From assembly GCA_036250195.1 (NCBI GenBank), contig JAVHZZ010000005.1, positions 126,981,098-127,045,097 on the forward strand: a stretch of 64,000 bases of DNA, in the 5' to 3' direction. Positions within the stretch are counted from its first letter, which is position 1. Every line of letters starts with the position of its first letter. Under the pieces are notes generated by a model. The model ran no database searches and had not been told where the DNA came from. It saw nothing but the letters and a program-made list of their open reading frames with translations. Origin of the DNA: Mixophyes australis. Its lineage: Eukaryota > Chordata > Amphibia > Anura > Limnodynastidae. Positions 11,606 through 22,936 of the stretch are shown in pieces. The position numbers and the translations under genes were made by a program.

Positions 11606-14040
11606 GGGTCAGGTCATACCTGTAGTCTACAGCCAGTTAGGTTAACTGAGATTCTGAGGGAAGAACCTACAATGATAGTTGACATAGCTGGTAGGAAACA
11701 AACTTTTCTTGTAGATACAGGGGCGGCCAGATAAGTGATAACCTCTCCTTTAAATCTACAAGTAACTAGAAAAACTGTACCAGCTATGGGGGGGGGGGGG
11801 GGGGAGAGTGTTACCCTTTAACTAAACCCACTGAAGTTATTATCGGGCCTCAGCATACCAAGCATTCATTTCTCATGGCTGCAGCAGCTCCTACTAACTT
11901 ACTGGGAAGGGATTTGTTGTGCAAGATGGGATGTGTCATATACTCTACCCCTGATGGTGTATTCCTATACATACCAGAGAAGGTTGCACATGAGGTACAG
12001 GAAATATTTAATACCCCACAAAGGTTAATGTTACACTCTACCGTTATAGAACAAAGTCCATCCCTGGTAACGGGAATGTTGCATGAAATATCGGGTTCCC
12101 TATGGACCAAAGATGGACAGGACACTGGATTGATGGCAAATGTAGCTCCTGTGATGGTAAATCTAAAAAGTTGTAGGATAGTTCCAAAAATCCCACAGTA
12201 TCCATTAAAACCGGAGGTGGAATTAGTGGTATATCCTGTTATTGAGAGGCTGCTGCAACAAGGGATTTTAAATCGTACATCCAGCACAGCCAATAGTCCC
12301 ATTTTCCCTGTGAAGAAGAGTGGGGGGAGGGGCTATAAATTAGTCCAGGACTCAAGGGGAATTAATAAAGTTGTTGAGAGTCAATTCCCCGTAGTGCCCA
12401 ATCCAGCTGTCATCCTCAAGCAGATTCCACCATCTGCTAGTCACTTTACTGTCATTGACCTCTGTTCTGCCTTCTTCTCAGTCCCTCTTCACCCTGACTG
12501 CCAATACCTTTTTGCATTCTCCTATAGGGGGGTGCAATACATATGGACTAGACTTCCCAAGGGGTTTATTGACAGCCCCAGTATTTTCTCCCAAGCCTTA
12601 CATGACTGTTTACAATCCTTCCAACCAAGCAATGGGACTGTTCTGATTAAATATGTGAACAATTTGTTGTTGTGCTCTGATTCGTTTATGTCATGCTTAC
12701 ATGATTGTTGTTGCTTCATCTTTCGCAAACAGGGCACGAGGTTGCTAAGGACAAGTTACAGCCATGTCAGACTAAGGTTAAATACTTAGGACACTGTCTC
12801 ACCCAGGGACTAAGACACTTGACAACAGACAGAATCGAGGCAATACAACACATGACTCTGCCGCAGAAGCAAATCCGTACCTTCTTGGGGATGTATGGAT
12901 ACTGTAGATCCTGGATCCCAGGTTTTTCTATTCTGGCATTACCATTGCAGGAGTTAGTCTCTTCCTCAAAACCAGAACATGTCATACACACAGAGGAGTC
13001 AAAGCAAGCATTCTTTAATCTTAAAGATACCCTGACTAGAGCACCTGCATTGGTAATACCTGATTATGAAAAGCCCGTTGAGTTATACTGTATGGAGGCT
13101 GATGGTTGTGCAGCAGGTGTCCTCACTCAGAAACATGGTGACGCAAACAGACTGGTAGCATACTATAGTGCACAATTGGAGACTGTGGCAAGATCACTCC
13201 CAACATGTCTAAGAAGTAAAGCAGCAACTGCTCTTCTGGTAAGTAAGAGCAATGACGTAGTATTAGGACATGATTCAACTGTCTATACACCTCATGCAGT
13301 ATCAGCTCTGTTAAATTCAGCTCAAACCAGACATGTCTCTTCAGCTAGGTTCACAAAATGGGAACTAGCTCTGATGGCACTCTCAAACATCACCATCAAA
13401 TGATGTAGCACTCTAAATCCAGCTACATACCTTCCATATGTGCCTTGAGATGCACAAAGGGTGGGAGGTGAGGAGACCCTGGTTTTGCAGGAATACTGAT
13501 AAGCATGATTTTATGGAATATCTGAACCAGACCTTTACTTCAAGGCCCGACATACGTAACACCCCGTTAGAAAATGTAGATTTTACGTTTTATACAGACG
13601 GGAGTTGTCATAGACAGACTGAGACGGGAGAACTATGTATTGGTTATGCTGTTGTAGACAATCAGGATGTTGTAGAAGCTGGACCCCTTGGCCCCTCTTA
13701 ACTTGGTCCAAGTGGCCGAACTAGTAGCATTAAGGAGAGCGTGTGAGTTGGCAAAGGGCAAGTCAGCTAATATATATACTGACTCTAGGTATGCCTTCGG
13801 GGTAGTGCACGATTTCGGGGCACTTTGGCGTCTTAAAAACTTTACGACAGCAGCAGGCACACCAGTAGCACACTCACAACACATAAAAGGACTTTTGACA
13901 GCAATACAGTTACCCAAGACAGTAGCCATCATAAAGTGTAAAGACAACACCTCTGAAGAAGACCCGGGGGTAAATGTATCAAAGTGCGATTTTGCAACTT
14001 CAGCGATTTTCTCGGGAGAGTTGAAACTCGCCGATGTATG
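11606..14040 (+). pseudogene. pol: ERV A pro-pol: protease, RT, RNase H; integrase core absent
   Basis: The protease keeps DTGA at about 11713 but meets a TAA seven codons after the Asp. A 17-base G run then shifts the frame. RT (11875-12789) contains LVQDSRGINKVVE and TVIDLCSAFFSVPL, but the YVDD site reads YVNN, so both catalytic Asp of that motif are Asn. Further frameshifts precede the connection domain (12705-13403). RNase H (13438-14000) has YTDGS, ELVALRRA and YTDSR. Similarity ends after SEEDPG at about 13970, where unrelated sequence begins. It would have made DNA from viral RNA; it is inactive. Confidence 0.8.
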
Positions 14041-14850
14041 AAGCTGAGATTTCATGCAAAATTGCCAGAGTTCTGCTTCTGTCAAAATCGCTATTTGCAA
14101 AATCGCCAGAGATCAAACTCCCGACTGTTTGCCACTGCAGTTATACAAGTCTCCAATGTATGAAGCTGCGAGTAAGCAGAGTTTACATCAAAACACGCCA
14201 GATACAACACGCTGCTTGACCTTGGCAGTGTTAAAACTGTAAAGAATAGATCAAAGTGAAAAAAAAAAGCGTGAGGTCCTCCCGCTAATCATGCTTAACG
14301 CTAGTGCTGCCTGACTAGTGCTAGTCCCGTGAAAATCGGGGAAAAATTTTGCGTGGGGTCCCCCCGATTTTCACTTTACCAGCACTAGGCAAACCAGCCA
14401 GGGTTGGCGGCACTATAGCAGTGGGACACACGGCAGGGGTCCCCCTGCCATAATGACTAACCAACCCTAGACTGTTCAGCCCTGGGCTGGATTCCCTAGG
14501 GAGTGGGGTCCGACTAAAAAAAAAAACGAACACCCCCCCCCCCCTAGAAAGAACCAGCCCAGTGCTGATAGCACTAGGGCTCTTCCTACTACCCCTGGGC
14601 TGTGGGTAGTAAGGTAATACGGCGATAAAGAATGAAAAAAATAAACAGACGCCATTTTGTTTTGTGGAACTACAAGTCCCAGCCAGCCAGGTTGCCAAAA
14701 ACAGTGTAGCCATGCTGCTGCTTGTATAACTACAAGCACCAGCATACCCATGGCAGCCAGGGCATGTTGGCACTTGGAGAACCACAAGTGCAAACATGCC
14801 CTGACATCCCTGGCTTGCTGGGAACTGTAGTTCCACAAAAAAAAAAGGTT
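13985..14850. repeat. Repeat-derived insert replacing integrase region (copy 1)
   Basis: Where integrase should be there is non-viral sequence. 13985-14240 has repeated GATGTATGAAGCTG-type blocks. 14270-14850 carries fold-back sequences around CTACAAGTCCCAGCC and GGGAACTGTAGTTCC and homopolymer runs. The second part closely resembles the MITE-like element at 42383-42720. A 227-aa minus-strand open frame here is a by-product of the repeat. Confidence 0.65.
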
Positions 14851-14858
14851 GTTTAACA

Positions 14859-15040
14859 GACCATTGGAAAGGCCCGTACCAAGTGTTGCTGACCAGTACA
14901 ACATCTCTGAAGGTCGCAGAAAGATACACTTGGGTCCATTCCACCCACTGTAGGAAAGTCAGTAGCCCTGAGAAAGTACGAGATAAAGCTAAGACCGACG
15001 ACACTAATCTTTCACTCGTAAACCTGTTCTGGGAGACCTA
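14859..15040 (+). pseudogene. ERV A integrase C-terminal remnant
   Basis: The frame reads WKGPYQVLLTSTTSLKV then YTWVHSTHC, which matches the C-terminal GPY-type end of gammaretroviral integrases. The zinc-binding and DDE core domains are missing upstream. It shows that the pol gene once ran through this point and that the repeat insert took the place of the core. Confidence 0.7.
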
Positions 15041-15099
15041 AAGCCTGCAGTCAAGACACCTGAGCCAAGGACGTTGCCCAGACTATCCTCCCAGCAAAG

Positions 15100-15878
15100 G
15101 AGTGGAGATTTTTGTTTTTCTTCTGTTCCAGGATTTTTCTTGTTTTAATTTTTTATAGGACACCCTATTTTTGTGAAGGAGAATGGATGACAGAGGCAGG
15201 ATCTGGTAGTGATACTGATGAGATGGAGTTGGAAGAAAGGTTGATAGAACCCACAGTGCAGCCCATTATCAAGCTTGGTCCAGGGGATATGAAAAGGTCT
15301 GCTACCTATGGAACTCAGAGACAGTGTGAGGGGCTATTGTCTGATGAATATTTTATTTGTAAGTACTGTGACTCTCTAGTTCAAGAGAAATGCATCCAGC
15401 AATGCCAGTCCAATAGTAATTTGGACATTGGCGGGCATCCTCTGGAGGATTATCACTCCCTTGTGGGTAAGGTCCTAAACCAAACTGAGTGCTGGGTGTG
15501 CTCTCATGTGCCTCAGGGACAGCATAACAAAGGACTAGTGCCATTCCCATTAAATATCTCTGAGGTCCTCGAATTAAGGGGAGGGAGGTCCATAGAAGGG
15601 AAGTACAATAATACTAGTCTGAAGCTTCGCCAATACTCCTTAGACCGGTCTTTACTGTGTCTAAATATCTCACATGTAAAACGACTGGAGAATTGGGAAG
15701 CTGACCTACCAGATCAGAGAATGGCTCGATACACTCATTTTGGAGGGAGACTTGCAAGGTCACCAATAGGCAGAAATGTTGATTGGCATCATAGACTAGG
15801 ACGTGTAAACTTGGGAAAGTCTCTATTGAATATGGTCTTTCTGCACCTTATGTTCTCCCAGATGACGTGTACTTTGTT
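15100..15878 (+). pseudogene. env: ERV A env (SU part), cut by duplication junction
   Basis: A polypyrimidine tract and TTCCAG (AG at 15130-15131) form a likely splice acceptor. The hydrophobic leader aligned with provirus D lacks its ATG here (AAG instead). SU contains paired cysteines (CKYCDSL), the CWVC motif (CXXC) and an N-glycosylation sequon NISE. An SU segment of about 120 bp present in provirus C is deleted near 15815-15840. At 15878 the frame runs into the second gag copy, so there is no TM. SU would be the receptor-binding part of the envelope. Confidence 0.75.
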
Positions 15879-17490
15879 ATGCCTAAAGAAGGGCCGATTG
15901 GTTCAGCGAGGTTTCTTATGTTTAAGAAATATGGTTCATACGCAACGGCGTATTGCGACAAATGGGTCATGATGACCAAAGATTGTGTGAAGCCTTTCCC
16001 AAAGATCGGTAGTTTCAATTCAGAGGTATTAAACAATGTTAGAGATAAAGTATGGTTGATTAAATCAACAAAAGAAAGAATTGAACATGATGATTGTTTG
16101 AAATTGTGGCAAATGGAAGGGTACACGTGGCAAAGCAGTGCGTGCACAACGGTAGTAGGTGTGGTGGAAAGCGTGCGCACAGAGGAAGTAGCCGTTAAGA
16201 AGCGTGGAGAATTGAGCGCAAGTGCGCCCCTGCTGCCCTATGTGGTAGGGGGCGTAAGTACAGCCGTTACTAAAAAGTATAAAAAAAATAATTAAAAAGT
16301 TATATGCTGTATTGAGTCAACTTAAACCAAGAGTTTCTGAAGAAGAGGATGAACTCACTGTGATTTCAGCCATTGGCAATGCTATTAACATGTTAGAAGT
16401 ACAACGCAAGTTTGGAAAGGGAGCGGTTTCACCAGCAGGGGCAACGGCTGAGATAGGTGAGAGTAGTGGGGTAACCATTAGGAGGGAGAACATCCATGGT
16501 ACTGAAACAGCAATTCCTGTGATTAATCCTGAATGTAGTGAACCTGTTGGTGCTTATCCTGTCCGCACAATAGCAGTTTCTAATGGGAAAGTGGACAAGG
16601 ATGGTATAGTTCCTGTAAAAAATGTTTCAATGCATTGTCCTTGGACTAGATCGGAACTACGTTCAATTATGACTGATTTTCCAGATCCTAGAAAAGAGTT
16701 GGCCAAATGTCATAAGTTTGTCAAAGACTTAGGAAATGCGCACAAACCAACCAAGAGGGATTGGCGAGTGGTGTTGAGAGATTGTCTTCCTCCCAAAACT
16801 GACATACAAAAATGTATTAAAGATTGTTTGTTGGAGGAAGACAAAACCTTAACAGGTGAGGATAATCAAGAGAATATTGAGAAAATTGTCTCACAGTTGG
16901 CCATCTATTTTCTAGTAGTAGTGAATTGGAGCAAGATTTTCACTATTAAGCAAAAGGAGAGTGAAACGGCAGCTGATTATTTCTCTAGAGCTCTGTCAGT
17001 GTTGACACAGTTTACTGGGATATCAGATATAAGAGAGGATCCACATCATAGGGAAGTGGCTGTAACAGTACTAATGGATGGACTCAGAGAAAATCTGAAG
17101 ACAAGGGTACAAACCTCAACACCTAGTTGGAGAGGCATCACGGTAGATACTCTAAGGGAGACTGCTGTGGAGCATGATAAGAACATTTATAGAAAGAAAG
17201 AAGAGAATAGTGATAGGTTGATGATGGTAAGTATACAAGCTTTAGAGGGACTGCACACACAACCACCAGCTTACAACTCACATAAAAGAAGACATATGGT
17301 AGTAAAGTGTTACAACTGCCATGAAGGAGGGCATATAATGAAAAATTGAAGAAGAGAAAGAGACAGAACCCATACAGGGGGGTCACATAGATACCCACAA
17401 AGCAGAAACACACATAGGTTAGAGAACTCACAACTACCCGCGCATGTTATAGCAGCAAATGCTGCACGGAAAAGCGATAGTCGGCGCTAG
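15879..17490 (+). pseudogene. gag: ERV B gag, duplicated copy lacking its start
   Basis: Same sequence as the first gag from its 13th codon onward, fused to env in a different frame at the junction. It carries the same matrix-capsid frameshift and the same TGA (17347) in place of the last zinc-knuckle Cys. The gag-terminal TAG is at 17488. It has no leader, LTR or primer site of its own, so it could only be expressed as part of a long transcript. Confidence 0.8.
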
Positions 17491-19923
17491 GGGTCAGGTC
17501 ATACCTGTAGTCTACAGCCAGTTAGGTTAACTGAGATTCTGAGGGAAGAACCTACAATGATAGTTGACATAGCTGGTAGGAAACAAACTTTTCTTGTAGA
17601 TACAGGGGCGGCCAGATAAGTGATAACCTCTCCTTTAAATCTACAAGTAACTAGAAAAACTGTACCAGCTATGGGGGGGGGGGGGGGAGAGTGTTACCCT
17701 TTAACTAAACCCACTGAAGTTATTATCGGGCCTCAGCATACCAAGCATTCATTTCTCATGGCTGCAGCAGCTCCTACTAACTTACTGGGAAGGGATTTGT
17801 TGTGCAAGATGGGATGTGTCATATACTCTACCCCTGATGGTGTATTCCTATACATACCAGAGAAGGTTGCACATGAGGTACAGGAAATATTTAATACCCC
17901 ACAAAGGTTAATGTTACACTCTACCGTTATAGAACAAAGTCCATCCCTGGTAACGGGAATGTTGCATGAAATATCGGGTTCCCTATGGACCAAAGATGGA
18001 CAGGACACTGGATTGATGGCAAATGTAGCTCCTGTGATGGTAAATCTAAAAAGTTGTAGGATAGTTCCAAAAATCCCACAGTATCCATTAAAACCGGAGG
18101 TGGAATTAGTGGTATATCCTGTTATTGAGAGGCTGCTGCAACAAGGGATTTTAAATCGTACATCCAGCACAGCCAATAGTCCCATTTTCCCTGTGAAGAA
18201 GAGTGGGGGGAGGGGCTATAAATTAGTCCAGGACTCAAGGGGAATTAATAAAGTTGTTGAGAGTCAATTCCCCGTAGTGCCCAATCCAGCTGTCATCCTC
18301 AAGCAGATTCCACCATCTGCTAGTCACTTTACTGTCATTGACCTCTGTTCTGCCTTCTTCTCAGTCCCTCTTCACCCTGACTGCCAATACCTTTTTGCAT
18401 TCTCCTATAGGGGGGTGCAATACATATGGACTAGACTTCCCAAGGGGTTTATTGACAGCCCCAGTATTTTCTCCCAAGCCTTACATGACTGTTTACAATC
18501 CTTCCAACCAAGCAATGGGACTGTTCTGATTAAATATGTGAACAATTTGTTGTTGTGCTCTGATTCGTTTATGTCATGCTTACATGATTGTTGTTGCTTC
18601 ATCTTTCGCAAACAGGGCACGAGGTTGCTAAGGACAAGTTACAGCCATGTCAGACTAAGGTTAAATACTTAGGACACTGTCTCACCCAGGGACTAAGACA
18701 CTTGACAACAGACAGAATCGAGGCAATACAACACATGACTCTGCCGCAGAAGCAAATCCGTACCTTCTTGGGGATGTATGGATACTGTAGATCCTGGATC
18801 CCAGGTTTTTCTATTCTGGCATTACCATTGCAGGAGTTAGTCTCTTCCTCAAAACCAGAACATGTCATACACACAGAGGAGTCAAAGCAAGCATTCTTTA
18901 ATCTTAAAGATACCCTGACTAGAGCACCTGCATTGGTAATACCTGATTATGAAAAGCCCGTTGAGTTATACTGTATGGAGGCTGATGGTTGTGCAGCAGG
19001 TGTCCTCACTCAGAAACATGGTGACGCAAACAGACTGGTAGCATACTATAGTGCACAATTGGAGACTGTGGCAAGATCACTCCCAACATGTCTAAGAAGT
19101 AAAGCAGCAACTGCTCTTCTGGTAAGTAAGAGCAATGACGTAGTATTAGGACATGATTCAACTGTCTATACACCTCATGCAGTATCAGCTCTGTTAAATT
19201 CAGCTCAAACCAGACATGTCTCTTCAGCTAGGTTCACAAAATGGGAACTAGCTCTGATGGCACTCTCAAACATCACCATCAAATGATGTAGCACTCTAAA
19301 TCCAGCTACATACCTTCCATATGTGCCTTGAGATGCACAAAGGGTGGGAGGTGAGGAGACCCTGGTTTTGCAGGAATACTGATAAGCATGATTTTATGGA
19401 ATATCTGAACCAGACCTTTACTTCAAGGCCCGACATACGTAACACCCCGTTAGAAAATGTAGATTTTACGTTTTATACAGACGGGAGTTGTCATAGACAG
19501 ACTGAGACGGGAGAACTATGTATTGGTTATGCTGTTGTAGACAATCAGGATGTTGTAGAAGCTGGACCCCTTGGCCCCTCTTAACTTGGTCCAAGTGGCC
19601 GAACTAGTAGCATTAAGGAGAGCGTGTGAGTTGGCAAAGGGCAAGTCAGCTAATATATATACTGACTCTAGGTATGCCTTCGGGGTAGTGCACGATTTCG
19701 GGGCACTTTGGCGTCTTAAAAACTTTACGACAGCAGCAGGCACACCAGTAGCACACTCACAACACATAAAAGGACTTTTGACAGCAATACAGTTACCCAA
19801 GACAGTAGCCATCATAAAGTGTAAAGACAACACCTCTGAAGAAGACCCGGGGGTAAATGTATCAAAGTGCGATTTTGCAACTTCAGCGATTTTCTCGGGA
19901 GAGTTGAAACTCGCCGATGTATG
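17491..19923 (+). pseudogene. pol: ERV B pro-pol: protease, RT, RNase H; integrase core absent
   Basis: Identical to the first copy except for the shorter G run (15 against 17). This keeps one frame open from 17620 to 18672, so protease C-terminus and RT are not separated by a frameshift as in copy A. The TAA after DTGAAR, the YVNN change, and the later RT and RNase H frameshifts are shared, so these mutations predate the duplication. Integrase is replaced by the same repeat insert downstream. Confidence 0.8.
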
Positions 19924-20733
19924 AAGCTGAGATTTCATGCAAAATTGCCAGAGTTCTGCTTCTGTCAAAATCGCTATTTGCAAAATCGCCAGAGATCAAA
20001 CTCCCGACTGTTTGCCACTGCAGTTATACAAGTCTCCAATGTATGAAGCTGCGAGTAAGCAGAGTTTACATCAAAACACGCCAGATACAACACGCTGCTT
20101 GACCTTGGCAGTGTTAAAACTGTAAAGAATAGATCAAAGTGAAAAAAAAAAGCGTGAGGTCCTCCCGCTAATCATGCTTAACGCTAGTGCTGCCTGACTA
20201 GTGCTAGTCCCGTGAAAATCGGGGAAAAATTTTGCGTGGGGTCCCCCCGATTTTCACTTTACCAGCACTAGGCAAACCAGCCAGGGTTGGCGGCACTATA
20301 GCAGTGGGACACACGGCAGGGGTCCCCCTGCCATAATGACTAACCAACCCTAGACTGTTCAGCCCTGGGCTGGATTCCCTAGGGAGTGGGGTCCGACTAA
20401 AAAAAAAAACGAACACCCCCCCCCCCCTAGAAAGAACCAGCCCAGTGCTGATAGCACTAGGGCTCTTCCTACTACCCCTGGGCTGTGGGTAGTAAGGTAA
20501 TACGGCGATAAAGAATGAAAAAAATAAACAGACGCCATTTTGTTTTGTGGAACTACAAGTCCCAGCCAGCCAGGTTGCCAAAAACAGTGTAGCCATGCTG
20601 CTGCTTGTATAACTACAAGCACCAGCATACCCATGGCAGCCAGGGCATGTTGGCACTTGGAGAACCACAAGTGCAAACATGCCCTGACATCCCTGGCTTG
20701 CTGGGAACTGTAGTTCCACAAAAAAAAAAGGTT
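19868..20733. repeat. Repeat-derived insert replacing integrase region (copy 2)
   Basis: Duplicate of the insert at 13985-14850, with the same A and C run lengths as far as I could count. It shows the insert was in place before the tandem duplication. Confidence 0.7.
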
Positions 20734-20741
20734 GTTTAACA

Positions 20742-20923
20742 GACCATTGGAAAGGCCCGTACCAAGTGTTGCTGACCAGTACAACATCTCTGAAGGTCGC
20801 AGAAAGATACACTTGGGTCCATTCCACCCACTGTAGGAAAGTCAGTAGCCCTGAGAAAGTACGAGATAAAGCTAAGACCGACGACACTAATCTTTCACTC
20901 GTAAACCTGTTCTGGGAGACCTA
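20742..20923 (+). pseudogene. ERV B integrase C-terminal remnant
   Basis: Same GPY-containing remnant as at 14859-15040, carried in the second duplication unit. Confidence 0.7.
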
Positions 20924-20982
20924 AAGCCTGCAGTCAAGACACCTGAGCCAAGGACGTTGCCCAGACTATCCTCCCAGCAAAG

Positions 20983-22657
20983 GAGTGGAGATTTTTGTTT
21001 TTCTTCTGTTCCAGGATTTTTCTTGTTTTAATTTTTTATAGGACACCCTATTTTTGTGAAGGAGAATGGATGACAGAGGCAGGATCTGGTAGTGATACTG
21101 ATGAGATGGAGTTGGAAGAAAGGTTGATAGAACCCACAGTGCAGCCCATTATCAAGCTTGGTCCAGGGGATATGAAAAGGTCTGCTACCTATGGAACTCA
21201 GAGACAGTGTGAGGGGCTATTGTCTGATGAATATTTTATTTGTAAGTACTGTGACTCTCTAGTTCAAGAGAAATGCATCCAGCAATGCCAGTCCAATAGT
21301 AATTTGGACATTGGCGGGCATCCTCTGGAGGATTATCACTCCCTTGTGGGTAAGGTCCTAAACCAAACTGAGTGCTGGGTGTGCTCTCATGTGCCTCAGG
21401 GACAGCATAACAAAGGACTAGTGCCATTCCCATTAAATATCTCTGAGGTCCTCGAATTAAGGGGAGGGAGGTCCATAGAAGGGAAGTACAATAATACTAG
21501 TCTGAAGCTTCGCCAATACTCCTTAGACCGGTCTTTACTGTGTCTAAATATCTCACATGTAAAACGACTGGAGAATTGGGAAGCTGACCTACCAGATCAG
21601 AGAATGGCTCGATACACTCATTTTGGAGGGAGACTTGCAAGGTCACCAATAGGCAGAAATGTTGATTGGCATCATAGACTAGGACGTGTAAACTTGGGAA
21701 AGTCTCTATTGAATATGGTCTTTCTGCACCTTATGTTCTCCCAGATGACGTGTACTTTGTTTGTGGGAGAAAAGCTCATTCCTGGGTAACTCCGAGTTCC
21801 AAGGGTTTTGGGTTTCTTAGGTAAACTGGTTCCTGAAATCATGATTATTACACATGAAGAAAAGGTTGGTATTCATAAGACTACATCCCCACCATACATA
21901 CACATGAACACACAGTATGAACATCGTGGCAAAAGAAATATGATTTCTGGTGAAGAACCCATAGCTACATAATTGATTAGTAAAAACCTCTGGTTTTCAG
22001 GTTATGGTTGCTCTAGATCCCACCAGGATCGCTCGGGGAACTTTACATTTTAAGTATATTCAAGATCTAGCTAAATTGATAGATAATATCACTGAGATGT
22101 ATGATGACACTTTCAGGTATACGGGAAGAGAGCTACAAGCGTATAAAAAAGAGTTGGTGCAACATAGACTGGTATTGAATTATCTAACATCTATTACTGG
22201 TGGATATTGTGTGACATTGGCCACCCAGTTTGTTGTCAGATGTTGCACGTACATCACCAATAATACAGATGACCCCAAGGAAGTCATAGACCGGAAGATG
22301 GATGAAATTCTGCAACTGAAATGGGAATTTCGAAGGAACCATAATTCTTCATTATATGAGACTGGAGAAAAGGTGGCAGGATAGTTCTCATGGTTGAACC
22401 CTGTAAAATGGTTCTCTGGTCTAGGGGAGTGGGTACAGGAAATGGTTGCTAGCATAGGTAAGCTCCTTCTCCTTATACTTGGTGTCATTTTACTAATTGG
22501 ATTATGTGTCAAATGTGTTCCTACTGTGTGAAAGTGTGGAAAGCAGTCTACTGAGGTATACACTGAAAATGAGACTGAAATGGTGGTGAGGCATATGGAA
22601 ATCATGGTCTGTGAAGAAGCACATTACAATCCTGACATCAAAAATGTGATTAGGTGA
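20983..22657 (+). pseudogene. env: ERV B env, SU and TM, broken
   Basis: SU repeats the first copy and continues past the junction. The SU deletion near 21700 shifts the frame. A basic RGKR cleavage site is still readable near 21920-21945. TM fragment 22004-22384 has QHRLVLNYLT, then Cys, ten residues, then CC, the disulfide motif. TAG at 22382 interrupts it just before the membrane-proximal Trp-rich segment. The membrane span and short tail follow in broken form. The terminal TGA (22655-22657) begins a conserved hairpin. Env would mediate attachment and fusion; this copy cannot encode a complete protein. Confidence 0.75.
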
Positions 22658-22675
22658 TAGTTTATTACACTATCA
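22655..22675 (+). promoter_or_regulatory. Env-stop hairpin of provirus A/B
   Basis: TGATAGT and ACTATCA form a 7-bp stem around a 7-nt loop, and the first TGA is the env stop codon. Here the polypurine tract and the first bases of the LTR that should follow are deleted. The same 21-nt structure is present in proviruses C, D and E. Confidence 0.65.
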
Positions 22676-22888
22676 GCAAATAGGATAAAGTCATTTCAAT
22701 TAATATCTAGCAAACTTGATTTTCTTTGTCTGAAAATTATGCATAGAGCACGCTACGGCGACAGGTTTTACACATATATACGCATACACAAAAACATACA
22801 CATTTGTAAATAGTAAACATTAATTGTAGTTGCAACACATAGATATTTATGTCGAGATGTAGCAATAGTTACGGTTAATATTGTAAGA

Positions 22889-22933
<45 letters not shown>
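22676..22933 (+). repeat. 3' LTR remnant of provirus A/B
   Basis: The sequence resumes inside the LTR at GCAAATAGGATAAAG, so the TGTCGAAGTCA start is lost. A further internal deletion joins GCTACGG to CGACAGG. It continues to the (TA)n tract at 22891-22933, where a Gypsy LTR begins. The rest of this LTR is not found on the far side of the Gypsy element, where another ERV LTR starts instead. Confidence 0.75.

Positions 22934-22936
<3 letters not shown>

Larger units (their letters stand above)
9994..15878 (+). repeat. Tandem duplication unit 1 (5885 bp)
   Basis: This unit runs from gag to env and is followed head-to-tail by an almost identical copy. I noticed no base substitution between the copies. 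The only difference seen is a G run of 17 at 11788-11804, against 15 at 17673-17687 in unit 2. TGTT precedes gag at 9990-9993, occurs at the junction (15875-15878) and at the env site where unit 2 ends (21758-21761), which is a microhomology signature. Confidence 0.9.
15879..21761 (+). repeat. Tandem duplication unit 2 (5883 bp)
   Basis: This is the second copy of the gag-to-env unit. It is two bases shorter than unit 1 because of the G run in the protease region. Beyond 21761 the env sequence continues uninterrupted, as it would have in the pre-duplication provirus. The near-identity implies a recent event, gene conversion, or an assembly artefact. Confidence 0.9.
8219..22933 (+). mobile_element. 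Provirus A/B, gammaretrovirus-like ERV with tandemly duplicated interior
   Basis: The order is 5' LTR, tRNA-Pro-like primer site, leader, gag, pro-pol, partial env, then gag, pro-pol and env again, and a damaged 3' LTR. The repeat junction is at about 15875-15878, where env sequence joins gag sequence through a 4-bp TGTT shared by both. The provirus sits in a sushi-like Gypsy element on its left. On its right a second Gypsy element entered the (TA)n tract of its 3' LTR. Class I (gamma-like) affinity is inferred from the tRNA-Pro-like primer site, the in-frame UAG between gag and pol, and CXXC/CXnCC Env motifs. All genes carry stops or frameshifts. Confidence 0.85.

Noticed and set aside
14321..15004. 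227-aa minus-strand open frame (and its copy at 20204-20887)
   Set aside because: It lies in a fold-back repeat with homopolymer runs and partly antisense to the integrase remnant. It has no protein motif and matches repeat sequence at 42383-42720.
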